Assembly: GCA_038326725.1 (NCBI GenBank) | Contig: JBBQKI010000007.1 | Coordinates: 1 to 64,000 of the forward strand | Direction: 5' to 3' | Source: JBBQKI01 sp038326725 | GTDB taxonomy: Bacteria; Bacteroidota; Bacteroidia; Flavobacteriales; Flavobacteriaceae | DNA length: 64,000 bases | Part shown: positions 42,198 to 50,627 of the stretch, in pieces | How positions within the stretch are numbered: the stretch's first letter is position 1 | How the letters are laid out: each line of letters starts with the position of its first letter | Position numbers and translations under genes: made by a program | The notes under the pieces: model-generated | Seen by the model: only the letters and a program-made list of their open reading frames with translations | The model's database searches: none | What the model was told of the DNA's origin: nothing

Positions 42198-43157
42198 ATG
42201 CCCATAATTACTTCTCCATACCGCGCCAAAGGGGTTTTTAGGAACGCGCATTTTTCCACCATTTATTCCGCAAAACTGCGGCCCACCGTTTCTTTACTCC
42301 AGCAACGGGAGCGAATGAGGCTTCAGGATGGCGATTTTATGGATGTCGATTGGTCTTTTGCAAATTACCCTTCAAGAAAGGTAGCGATCTTGCTCCATGG
42401 GCTTGAGGGAAATTCGAAACGCAATTACATAAAAGGCGCCGGACGGGTCTTAGCAGAAAATAATTGGGATGTGGCAGCGGTAAATTACCGTGGCTGTAGC
42501 GGTGAAACAAATTTGCTGTACAGTTCCTACAACGCAGGGAAAACGGATGATTTGGAATCGGTTATCAATTTTATCCTGAAAAAGGACCGTTACGATGAAA
42601 TTGCACTTATTGGTTTTAGCCTTGGCGGGAACCTCCTTTTGAAATATTTGGGGGAGCGGGAGACTTTCCCGAAAGAACTGAAAAGAGCAGTGGCAGTTTC
42701 TGCACCCTTAAATTTAAAAGGTTCTTTGGAGTCGCTTACCAAATTTTACAATTGGGTCTACCGCAGTACATTTTTAAAGGATTTGAAAGAAAAATACCGG
42801 GAAAAAATGCAGCACTTCCCCGAGAAAATGAATTCCTCGGAATTAAAGAACATAAAGTCGCTTCTGGATTTTGATAATGCATACACCGCACCGGCACACG
42901 GGTTTAAGGATGCATACGAATATTACGAAAAAAACAGCAGCGGCCAATTCCTGAAAAACATAACCATTCCTGTGCTCATTTTAAATGCAGAAAACGACAG
43001 TTTCCTTTCGGCAGCTTGCTATCCTAAAGAGCTTGCCAAAAATTCCCAAAACATCTTCCTTGAATCGCCCAAACATGGTGGTCATGTGGGCTTTCATCTT
43101 AGCAATAAAATATATTACAGCGAAAAAAGGGCCTTACAGTTCCTTGAAGAAAGGTGA
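42198..43157 (+). CDS. Alpha/beta hydrolase of the YheT family
   Basis: This 319-residue enzyme has the nucleophile elbow GFSLGG (about residue 135), the Asp in NAENDSF and the His in GGHVGF. The N-terminal half has VAILLHGLEGNSKRNYIKG and VAAVNYRGCSGE, typical of the YheT/ABHD esterases. The natural substrate is unknown. It starts at ATG 42198 and lies 90 nt before yicC. Confidence 0.9.
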   Translation: MPIITSPYRAKGVFRNAHFSTIYSAKLRPTVSLLQQRERMRLQDGDFMDVDWSFANYPSRKVAILLHGLEGNSKRNYIKGAGRVLAENNWDVAAVNYRGCSGETNLLYSSYNAGKTDDLESVINFILKKDRYDEIALIGFSLGGNLLLKYLGERETFPKELKRAVAVSAPLNLKGSLESLTKFYNWVYRSTFLKDLKEKYREKMQHFPEKMNSSELKNIKSLLDFDNAYTAPAHGFKDAYEYYEKNSSGQFLKNITIPVLILNAENDSFLSAACYPKELAKNSQNIFLESPKHGGHVGFHLSNKIYYSEKRALQFLEER

Positions 43158-43217
43158 CTTTCTTTTAATAAAACTCATTTTGAAATGGCTGTCTTTAAGG
43201 TTGGCCCCTAATTTCCT

Positions 43218-43225
43218 TACCTTTG
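43218..43225 (+). promoter_or_regulatory. -7 box of the yicC-gmk unit
   Basis: TACCTTTG matches TAnnTTTG exactly, 23 nt before the yicC start. The -33 element is weak. Confidence 0.45.
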
Positions 43226-43247
43226 CCCTCAAATTAAAATAATTTAT

Positions 43248-44105
43248 ATGATTCAATCCATGACGGGCTACGGAAAGGCTACTGCACAATTGCCCTCAAA
43301 AAAAATAACAGTCGAAATCAAATCGCTGAACAGCAAAAGCATGGATTTGAACGCCCGCATCCCATCTTCCTATCGTGAGAAGGAACTTTTCCTCCGCAAT
43401 AAAATATCCGCTTCTTTAGAGCGCGGCAAAGTGGATTTCAGCCTTTACATTGAACTAACGGGCGAAGCCACTACAACGGAGGTTAATGAAACCGTAGTAA
43501 ACCAATACATCAAACAATTGTCGAAAGTGGTGGATGGCGACCCAACCGAGCTTTTAAAAATGGCAATCCGTATGCCCGATGCCCTGAAAACAGAGCGTGA
43601 CGAAATTGACGAAGCCGAATATGAAACAATACTTATAGCCTTGGACGAAGCCCTTTTGGCGATAAATAAATACCGAAGTGATGAAGGTAAGGTTTTGGAA
43701 ACCGAATTTTTGGAACGTTCGGGAAATATTGCCTCCTTGCTTGAACAAGTAATTGCGATGGACCCGGAACGAATGAATACCGTAAAAGACCGTCTTCGGA
43801 AGGCCGTTACGGAGCTAAAGGAAAAGGTGGATGAAAACCGATTTGAGCAGGAACTGATTTATTATTTGGAGAAATTCGACATTACCGAAGAAAAAGTAAG
43901 GCTTAAAAACCACTTGGATTATTTCTTTGAAAACATCCGTTCTTCGGATTCCAACGGGAAAAAGCTTGGGTTCATTACCCAAGAACTTGGCCGCGAAATA
44001 AACACCATCGGCAGCAAGGCCAATTATGCGCCCATGCAACAATTGGTGGTTCAGATGAAGGATGAACTGGAAAAAATAAAGGAACAAGCCCTAAACGTTT
44101 TGTAA
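43248..44105 (+). CDS. YicC family endoribonuclease-like protein
   Basis: This 285-residue protein begins with the family signature MIQSMTGYGKA, continues with the YicC N-domain (EIKSLNSKSMDLNARIP), a coiled middle and the DUF1732 C-domain (KLGFITQELGREINTIGSKA). E. coli YicC is an RNase affecting small-RNA turnover. The adjacent gmk gene, sharing the TAATG overlap, is a very common neighbour. Confidence 0.93.
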   Translation: MIQSMTGYGKATAQLPSKKITVEIKSLNSKSMDLNARIPSSYREKELFLRNKISASLERGKVDFSLYIELTGEATTTEVNETVVNQYIKQLSKVVDGDPTELLKMAIRMPDALKTERDEIDEAEYETILIALDEALLAINKYRSDEGKVLETEFLERSGNIASLLEQVIAMDPERMNTVKDRLRKAVTELKEKVDENRFEQELIYYLEKFDITEEKVRLKNHLDYFFENIRSSDSNGKKLGFITQELGREINTIGSKANYAPMQQLVVQMKDELEKIKEQALNVL

Positions 44106-44677
44106 TGAAGGGAGGAAAACTCATTGTTTTTTCGGCCCCTTCCGGCAGTGGGAAAACCACTTTGGTCCGCCATCTTTTGGAGCAAAAGGATTTAAACCTT
44201 GACTTTTCAATATCTGCAACTTCGCGAGACCCCCGAAGCCATGAAATGCATGGAAAAGATTATTATTTTATAAGCCTGCACGAATTTAAGCACCATATCA
44301 AAAGCGAAGATTTTCTGGAATGGGAAGAAGTCTATCGCGACAGTTTTTATGGTACCTTAAAAAGTGAAGTGGAACGGATTTGGGCAATGGGGAAAAATGT
44401 CATTTTTGATATTGACGTGGTGGGCGGATTGCGGATAAAAAAGAAATTCCCCGAAAAAACATTGGCTGTTTTCGTAAAGCCCCCGAGCATTGACGAACTT
44501 AAAATAAGACTGAAAAAACGTAAGACAGAAAGCGATGAACGAATCAACATGCGGATAGCAAAAGCTTCAATAGAATTGGCTACAGCCCCACAGTTCGATT
44601 TCATTATCGAAAACAACCATTTGGAAACTGCCCTTCAAGAAGCGCATGATTTAGTGAAGGATTTCATTGGTTTGTAG
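44105..44677 (+). CDS. gmk: Guanylate kinase
   Basis: This 190-residue cytosolic enzyme phosphorylates GMP to GDP. The P-loop FSAPSGSGKTTLVRHLL (about 8-24) and the GMP-binding segment with ATSRDPRSHEMHGKDY and WEEVYRDSFYGT are intact. Length is normal. The start ATG overlaps the yicC stop by 1 nt. Confidence 0.97.
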   Translation: MKGGKLIVFSAPSGSGKTTLVRHLLEQKDLNLDFSISATSRDPRSHEMHGKDYYFISLHEFKHHIKSEDFLEWEEVYRDSFYGTLKSEVERIWAMGKNVIFDIDVVGGLRIKKKFPEKTLAVFVKPPSIDELKIRLKKRKTESDERINMRIAKASIELATAPQFDFIIENNHLETALQEAHDLVKDFIGL

Positions 44678-44724
44678 TTGGGGTTTTCGCGCAATTCAAC
44701 AATATATTAATTCAATAACTTAAA

Positions 44725-45309
44725 TTGAAAAAAAAAACCGGGCTGTACTTTGGCACCTTTAATCCTATTCATGTGGGTCATCTCGCCATTGCCAATTATA
44801 TGGCAGAGTTCGCTGGGCTTGATGAGGTTTGGCTGGTGGTAACCCCACAAAACCCGCTTAAGAATAAAAAAACATTACTTGCAGACCACCACCGCTTGGC
44901 AATGGTTCGTATTGCAATAGAAGACTACCCCAAACTAAAAGTGAGCACGGTGGAATTTGATTTGCCACAACCCAATTATACAGTGCATACCCTAGCGTAT
45001 TTAGAGGAAAAACACCCCAGGCTGGATTTCGTGCTGATCATGGGCGAAGACAACCTTAAAAATTTTCATAAATGGAAAAACCACGAAGTAATTTTGGAAC
45101 GTTTCGAAATTTATGTTTATCCCAGGATTTCAGAGGGATTGGTTGAAAACCAACTTGTTTCAACCCCTAATATCAAAAAAGTATCTGCCCCTGTTATGGA
45201 AATTTCTTCCACATTTATCCGCAATGCCTTAAAAACGGGGAAAAACATTCGCCCGCTATTACCGGAAAAAGTTTGGCAATATATAGATGAAATGAATTTT
45301 TATAAGTAA
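44725..45309 (+). CDS. nadD: Nicotinate-nucleotide adenylyltransferase
   Basis: This 194-residue enzyme makes the dinucleotide in NAD synthesis. The nucleotidyl-transferase motifs are LYFGTFNPIHVGHLAIA (about 7-23) and ISSTFIRNALKTGKNIRPLLP near the end. The start is TTG 44725 (MKKKTGLYFG); there is no in-frame ATG before the motif. It follows gmk by 47 nt and is likely in the same transcript. Confidence 0.94.
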   Translation: MKKKTGLYFGTFNPIHVGHLAIANYMAEFAGLDEVWLVVTPQNPLKNKKTLLADHHRLAMVRIAIEDYPKLKVSTVEFDLPQPNYTVHTLAYLEEKHPRLDFVLIMGEDNLKNFHKWKNHEVILERFEIYVYPRISEGLVENQLVSTPNIKKVSAPVMEISSTFIRNALKTGKNIRPLLPEKVWQYIDEMNFYK

Positions 45310-45340
45310 CGGGCAGTTGGAAAATTCGAGGATATTAAGT

Positions 45341-45404
45341 ATAAAAAAACCGTCCCGCATTTTAATTAACACTTACGGGACGGTTCAACTAAATAACCAA
45401 CCAA
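45341..45404 (-). ncRNA. Candidate short non-coding RNA between nadD and gpsA
   Basis: No minus-strand gene lies here, yet the minus strand carries a perfect promoter pattern (TTG at 45439-45437, 19 nt, TATTTTTG at 45417-45410). About 25 nt later it carries a 10-bp perfect hairpin (AACCGTCCCG at 45348-45357 with CGGGACGGTT at 45376-45385) that runs into seven Ts on that strand. The predicted transcript is roughly 60 nt. Both neighbours are on the plus strand and the plus side of the hairpin has no T run. Confidence 0.4.
45348..45385 (-). terminator. Intrinsic hairpin terminator oriented on the minus strand
   Basis: The 10-bp stem is perfect with an 18-nt loop, and the T run (TTTTTTT) follows only on the minus strand. 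It may also weakly end the nadD transcript. Confidence 0.7.
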
Positions 45405-45409
45405 AAATC

Positions 45410-45439
45410 CAAAAATATCTTGAAGCTTTTTAAAAGCAA
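45410..45439 (-). promoter_or_regulatory. Predicted promoter of the candidate ncRNA
   Basis: TTG, 19-nt spacer and TATTTTTG form one of the best fits to the Bacteroidetes consensus in this window, without an open frame downstream. The spacer holds the palindrome GCTTTTTAAAAGC (forward strand). Confidence 0.5.
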
Positions 45440-45571
45440 TCTTTTTGAAGGGTTGTAAATAACGTTTCAAAAAAGCTAATCATTGCCCAGATAATCATAA
45501 TCTATTGTTAAAATTTATAATTGCCACGCAACCCATTTTCATTCTTAAACAGCTTTGAATTTTGAATTGTG

Positions 45572-45579
45572 TATTTTTG
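45572..45579 (+). promoter_or_regulatory. -7 box of gpsA
   Basis: TATTTTTG matches the consensus exactly, 18 nt before the gpsA ATG. Confidence 0.5.
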
Positions 45580-45597
45580 GTTTATCAATTTTAAAAA

Positions 45598-46602
45598 ATG
45601 ACCAAAAAATTAAAATTTGCAGTATTTGGAGGCGGAAGCTGGGCCACCGCAATCGTGAAAATGCTTTGTGAGAACATGACTGAAGTGGGCTGGTACATGC
45701 GTAGCGAAACAGCCTTAAATTACATTCAAAAAAACAGGCACAACCCCAACTATTTAAGTTCCGTTGAATTCAATCTGTCGCAATTGAAGTTGAGCAATAA
45801 CATGAACGAAATGGTAGCTTATGCTGATTATCTTATTTTCGTGATCCCATCTGCTTTCCTCCACTCCGAACTTGAAAAGTTGACCGCTTCATTGGAGGGA
45901 AAAGTTATTTTTTCAGCCATAAAAGGAATTGTTCCCCAAACCAGTTTGATTGTGGGAGATCATTTTAATACATATTATAAAGTTCCGTTTAATAACATTG
46001 GGGTAATCTCCGGCCCCTGCCACGCTGAGGAAGTTGCTTTGGAGCGACTTTCTTATTTAACCATTGCCTGTGCCGATGAAGAAAAAGCGAAAGTCATTTG
46101 CAAACACCTTAGCAGCGATTACATAAAATGCACCACCAGTGATGATGTTATTGGCATCGAATATGCCGCGATGTTGAAAAACATTTATGCAATTGCGGCC
46201 GGTATTGCCCACGGTTTGGGCTATGGAGATAATTTTCAAAGTGTTTTAATGAGCAATGCAATCCGCGAAATGAAGAAGTACGTGAAAAAAGTACATAAAA
46301 TGAAACGCGACATCAATGATTCCGCTTATTTAGGTGACCTGTTGGTAACGGGTTATTCCGTTTTCAGCCGGAATAGATTGTTCGGGAATATGATTGGGAA
46401 AGGCTATACAGTTAAAAGCGCTCAATTGGAAATGAGCATGGTGGCCGAGGGTTATTATGCCACAAAAAGCGCATATTTACTGAACCAGCAAAAGGGAAAG
46501 AAAAAAGCCAAAACCCCAATTATTAATGCCATTTATTCAATCCTTTACGAAAAACATGATCCAAAAACCGTTTTTCTGGAATTGAATGAGGTGTTGGATT
46601 AA
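45598..46602 (+). CDS. gpsA: NAD(P)-dependent glycerol-3-phosphate dehydrogenase
   Basis: This 334-residue enzyme makes sn-glycerol 3-phosphate for phospholipids. The Rossmann loop is FGGGSWATAIVKML (about 9-22), followed by SAIKGIVP and the substrate-binding ISGPCHAEEV. The catalytic Lys region is EYAAMLKNIYAIAAGIAHGLG (quoted in part). The C-terminal domain with MSMVAEGYYATKSAYLL is intact. It ends just before a bidirectional terminator. Confidence 0.95.
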   Translation: MTKKLKFAVFGGGSWATAIVKMLCENMTEVGWYMRSETALNYIQKNRHNPNYLSSVEFNLSQLKLSNNMNEMVAYADYLIFVIPSAFLHSELEKLTASLEGKVIFSAIKGIVPQTSLIVGDHFNTYYKVPFNNIGVISGPCHAEEVALERLSYLTIACADEEKAKVICKHLSSDYIKCTTSDDVIGIEYAAMLKNIYAIAAGIAHGLGYGDNFQSVLMSNAIREMKKYVKKVHKMKRDINDSAYLGDLLVTGYSVFSRNRLFGNMIGKGYTVKSAQLEMSMVAEGYYATKSAYLLNQQKGKKKAKTPIINAIYSILYEKHDPKTVFLELNEVLD

Positions 46603-46620
46603 ACTTAAAACTATGGACAA

Positions 46621-46651
46621 AAAAAACTTCGCAGGAATCGCGAAGTTTTTA
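46621..46651. terminator. Bidirectional intrinsic terminator between gpsA and the prolyl oligopeptidase gene
   Basis: AAAACTTCGC pairs with GCGAAGTTTT around the loop AGGAATC; A and T runs flank both sides. The two genes are convergent. Confidence 0.75.
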
Positions 46652-46672
46652 TTAATAATAGTTTCTATTTCT

Positions 46673-48820
46673 TTATTCCGCTTTTACCGGCAATTCCTCA
46701 AAGCCCATATTATACAAGGTAAAAGCAAAAATATCAGCATATTGCTCAATGGTTTTACTAATCGGGGTTCCTGCCCCATGGCCAGCATCGGTTTCAATGC
46801 GTATCAACACCGGGTTTTTTCCAGTTTGTTTGGATTGAAGCTCAGCTGCAAACTTAAAACTGTGCGCCGGTACCACCCTATCATCGTGATCGCTTGTGGT
46901 GATTAATGTCGCGGGATATTTCGTATTCTCTTTTACATTATGAAGCGGGGAATACCCTTTTAAATATTCAAACATTTCTTTACTGTCTTCCGCTGTTCCA
47001 TAATCATACGCCCAACCTGCTCCTGCGGTAAAAGTGTGATAACGCAACATATCGAGAACGCCCACTGCGGGCAGGGCAACTTTGGCCAAATCCGGTCGTT
47101 GGGTCATGGTAGCGCCTACAAGCAATCCGCCGTTGGAACCCCCGCGAATAGCCAAATATTTTGAAGTGGTGTATTTGTTATCAATTAAATATTCTGCAGC
47201 AGCTATAAAATCATCAAACACGTTTTGCTTCTGCATTTGAGTACCCGCAATATGCCATTCTTTTCCATATTCACCACCGCCTCGAAGGTTGGGAACGGCA
47301 TAAATTCCGCCCTGCTCCATCCACACCAAATTTACAATACTGAAATTTGGGGTCATTGAGATACTAAAACCGCCATAGGCATAAAGAAGGGTTGGGTTAT
47401 TTCCATCCATTTTTAATCCTTTTTTGTGGGTAATGATCATCGGGACTTTAGTGCCGTCTTTTGAAGTATAAAACACCTGTTTGCTTTCAAAGTTATCAGG
47501 ATCAAAATCTATGTCTGGCTTGTTGAAAAGTTCCGAAGTTCCTTCCGCAATATTATACTTATATATACTGCCAGGGATTACATAATTTGTAAATGAAAAA
47601 TACACTTCAGTTTCCTCTTTTTTAGTATTAAAACCACCCACACTGCCAATTCCCGGGAGTTTTACTTCCCGGATTAATTTTCCATCATAATCATATTGCA
47701 ATACTTTTGAAACAGCATCAACCATATAAGTCGTAAAAATATTTCCGCCCGCTGTACTGGTAGATAGCACGTTTTCAGTTTCGGGGATGAAATCTTTCCA
47801 ATTTTCAGGGGTGGGGTTTTCAGCATCCACGGTAACTATTTTCCCATTCGGGGCATTTAGATTTGTTACAATATAAAGTTTGGAGCCTACATTTTCCAAA
47901 ACAAAACTATCGGTATCGGTATTGTCCAAAATAGTGGTGAATTTGCTGTCGGGTTTTGAAAGATCTTTAATGAACAGTTTGTTTCCGGTAGTGGAAGTGC
48001 TAGCAGACACAATTAAATATTTATTGTCCTCCGTAACGCTGGCATTGATATATCGATGCTTTTCGGAAGGGATGCCCCCAAAAACCAAAACATCTTCACT
48101 TTGGGGAGTTCCCATTTTGTGATAGAACAATTTATGCTGATCGGTTTTTGCCGAAAGCTCACTGCCTTCAGGTTTTTCGTAACTTGAATAATAAAAACCT
48201 TCTTCCCCTTTCCACGCAAGTCGGCTGAATTTAATATCTATCAGCGTATCGCCCATCAATTCTGTAGTCTCGGAATTCATCACCAAAAGTTTGCGCCAAT
48301 CGCTCCCGCCTTCGGAGATAGTATAAGCTGCTTTGCTGCCGTCTTTTGAAAAACTCATTTCGCCCAATGAAATGGTGCCGTCTTCCTTAAAGGTGTTGGG
48401 GTCTATGAAAACCTTTGCCGTATCAGGGTTTTCGCCAGTTTTGTATCGGTAGAGGACAAACTGGTTTTGCAAACCGTCATTTTTATAAAAATAAGTATAA
48501 TCTCCTTCCTTAAAAGGCGCGCCCACTTTTTCATAGTTCCAAAGTGTTGAAAGTCGGTCTTTCAATTCGTCACGGTACGGAATATTGTTTAAATAGCCGT
48601 GAGTTACTTCGTTTTGTGCCTTTACCCAATTCCCGGTTTCTTCGCTGCGATCATCTTCCAGCCATCGGTAGGGGTCATTTACTTCAATTCCAAAATAAGT
48701 ATCAACTGTATCTACTTTTTTTGTTTCTGGATAGGTCACGGTATAGGTTTCTTTTTCAGTTTTCTTATTACATGCTGTAAAAACAATCGCAATCAATGTG
48801 GTAATCAGTAAATATTTCAT
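46673..48820 (-). CDS. Prolyl oligopeptidase (S9A), lipoprotein
   Basis: This 715-residue protein has a lipobox (AIVFTAC, Cys17). A seven-blade propeller (about 95-430) screens peptides, and the hydrolase domain follows. The nucleophile is in RGGSNGGLLVGA, the Asp in DHDDRVVPAHS, and the His in ETDAGHGAG. It cleaves short peptides after proline in the periplasm. Family length is normal. Confidence 0.95.
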   Translation of the reverse strand: MKYLLITTLIAIVFTACNKKTEKETYTVTYPETKKVDTVDTYFGIEVNDPYRWLEDDRSEETGNWVKAQNEVTHGYLNNIPYRDELKDRLSTLWNYEKVGAPFKEGDYTYFYKNDGLQNQFVLYRYKTGENPDTAKVFIDPNTFKEDGTISLGEMSFSKDGSKAAYTISEGGSDWRKLLVMNSETTELMGDTLIDIKFSRLAWKGEEGFYYSSYEKPEGSELSAKTDQHKLFYHKMGTPQSEDVLVFGGIPSEKHRYINASVTEDNKYLIVSASTSTTGNKLFIKDLSKPDSKFTTILDNTDTDSFVLENVGSKLYIVTNLNAPNGKIVTVDAENPTPENWKDFIPETENVLSTSTAGGNIFTTYMVDAVSKVLQYDYDGKLIREVKLPGIGSVGGFNTKKEETEVYFSFTNYVIPGSIYKYNIAEGTSELFNKPDIDFDPDNFESKQVFYTSKDGTKVPMIITHKKGLKMDGNNPTLLYAYGGFSISMTPNFSIVNLVWMEQGGIYAVPNLRGGGEYGKEWHIAGTQMQKQNVFDDFIAAAEYLIDNKYTTSKYLAIRGGSNGGLLVGATMTQRPDLAKVALPAVGVLDMLRYHTFTAGAGWAYDYGTAEDSKEMFEYLKGYSPLHNVKENTKYPATLITTSDHDDRVVPAHSFKFAAELQSKQTGKNPVLIRIETDAGHGAGTPISKTIEQYADIFAFTLYNMGFEELPVKAE

Positions 48821-48885
48821 TTGAATTAATTTTATTGGTCTAGGTAAATGTAGTTTTTATTTCCAAAAAAAAATAATTTCAAAAA

Positions 48886-48918
48886 AAACCGGCCCTCAAA
48901 ATGATTGACGGCCGGTTT
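48886..48918 (-). terminator. Intrinsic terminator of the CRTAC1-cytochrome unit
   Basis: AAACCGGCC and GGCCGGTTT form a perfect 9-bp stem, with a run of eight Ts on the minus strand. Confidence 0.85.
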
Positions 48919-48950
48919 CGGGAAAAGTACAAAGGGTGTATAAAATGAAT

Positions 48951-50594
48951 TTATTTTTTAATGAATTTTTGCGTTTTGATATCGCCATTGTTTACGATCC
49001 TCAAAATATAATTTCCAGAACTCAAAGCAGAAACATCAATTGTATTTGAAGCAACCCTATTGTTCTGTATAAGTTTACCATCAATACTGAAAATGGTATA
49101 TATAGCATTCTCCAAACCTTGTGTGGTATTTAAATTTAATACATCAGTAGCAGGATTTGGATAAAGGATTAAGGAATTGGTCAGGGTATCCTCCAAGCCC
49201 AAAGTCTGACCCTCTACAATGTTTAATACTTGATTTGTATTTTGGTTTTGCAACACATCAATAATTCCTGAAGGCCAGTAGATTGTTATTGTTTGAATTT
49301 CGGTATCGGCCCCTAAACCAAAATGGGAGTTCAAGGTGCTCATGAACCTAAAACCCTCACCGCTTCTTACATCGCGAATCTGTGTTCCGAGGGCAGAAGT
49401 AAGTTCGATCCTTGCACCAATTCCATTAATATTGCTTTGAACGCCAACGGTATTAATGGTAAGCCAGTTATTTGCATTTGGAGTGTTCCAAAAAATGGTT
49501 TCATTTAGGAAAGAATCAATAAAACCATCATTATTCAAATCTCCCAAACCACCGTTATCGCCGGGCAGGGCGTTAAAAGCAATATCGGTAAAGGTAAGGT
49601 CACCATTTCCTAAAAGAATATTTCCATTTGAAACAATGTCAATAAAACCATCATTATTAAAATCATGAGCTGCATTTTCGATTCCCGTTTGGGTAACCAA
49701 CAAAACCCCGGAGGCTGCGGTTACATCGGTAAAGGTGCTATTGCCATTGTTGCGCATCAGTTTATGCGTATCGGTGCTGGCGCCCACAAATACGTCCATA
49801 TCTCCATCATTATCATAATCTCCCCAGGCCGAAGACCACGTTTGCATATCGTCCGCAAGGCCAATCTCTTCAGCATTTTCCGTATAAGTGCCATCACCAT
49901 TGTTTGTGTGCATTTGGTTAGTCCTTCTTGCTGGCTCGCCACCACATTTCGCGATGAAAAGGTCAATGTTCCTATCGTTGTTATAATCTATCCAAACTGA
50001 ACCGTAATTTCCACCGGTTGGATAATCTCCTAATCCACCTTGTTGGTACACTAAATTTCCGGTACCGTCATTTATGTAATAAACATTGGGGGCAATATCG
50101 TGGCACATGAAGGCATCCATATGGCCGTCATTGTTGATGTCCACAAAATTTGAGCGTTGAGAAAATATGGATTCGGGACCTGAAATTTCCGTAAATCCGG
50201 TCCCAGTATTGTTTGCTCTCATAAAAGTAACACCACTTCCCGATCCATACATTAAATCGGTATAACCATTTTTGTCATAATCTCCAGCGGCCAAACTCCA
50301 CGAAGGCATATAGTTGGCAGGGGTGGTGGTGATATTTACTTCTTCAAAACCGCCTGCTTCAAGTTGGTAAAAAATATTCACATTGGTATTTTCAATGGAA
50401 ACCACGTCATCCAAGAAATCGCCGTTCATATCCACAACGGCCCTGTTCCAGCCGGTTGTCGCAAGCGGTTCTGTGGTAAATGAAATAGTTCCCGATTTTG
50501 AAGCGGGATTATTTGACGTGCCATTAAGGTTGTCCTGGGCATTGCTTATTCCAAACAAAGCAAATGACATTAAAAGGAGGGTAATTTTTTTCAT
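48951..50594 (-). CDS. CRTAC1-like FG-GAP/VCBS repeat protein with ASPIC/UnbV domain and T9SS tail
   Basis: This 547-residue protein has a signal peptide (to about 19). FG-GAP/VCBS repeats follow with calcium loops such as DYDKNGYTDLMYG, DINNDGHMDAF and DYDNDGDMDVFVG (about 40-360). An ASPIC/UnbV domain (about 375-450, with RSGEGFRFMSTLNSHFGLG quoted in part) and a T9SS type A tail (LYPNPATDVLNL to TQKFIKK) close it. It is a secreted, calcium-binding propeller. It lies 33 nt downstream of the diheme cytochrome gene, so the two are probably cotranscribed. Confidence 0.9.
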   Translation of the reverse strand: MKKITLLLMSFALFGISNAQDNLNGTSNNPASKSGTISFTTEPLATTGWNRAVVDMNGDFLDDVVSIENTNVNIFYQLEAGGFEEVNITTTPANYMPSWSLAAGDYDKNGYTDLMYGSGSGVTFMRANNTGTGFTEISGPESIFSQRSNFVDINNDGHMDAFMCHDIAPNVYYINDGTGNLVYQQGGLGDYPTGGNYGSVWIDYNNDRNIDLFIAKCGGEPARRTNQMHTNNGDGTYTENAEEIGLADDMQTWSSAWGDYDNDGDMDVFVGASTDTHKLMRNNGNSTFTDVTAASGVLLVTQTGIENAAHDFNNDGFIDIVSNGNILLGNGDLTFTDIAFNALPGDNGGLGDLNNDGFIDSFLNETIFWNTPNANNWLTINTVGVQSNINGIGARIELTSALGTQIRDVRSGEGFRFMSTLNSHFGLGADTEIQTITIYWPSGIIDVLQNQNTNQVLNIVEGQTLGLEDTLTNSLILYPNPATDVLNLNTTQGLENAIYTIFSIDGKLIQNNRVASNTIDVSALSSGNYILRIVNNGDIKTQKFIKK

Positions 50595-50627
50595 GGTATT
50601 TAAGATATTAATTATTAAAAATATTGG

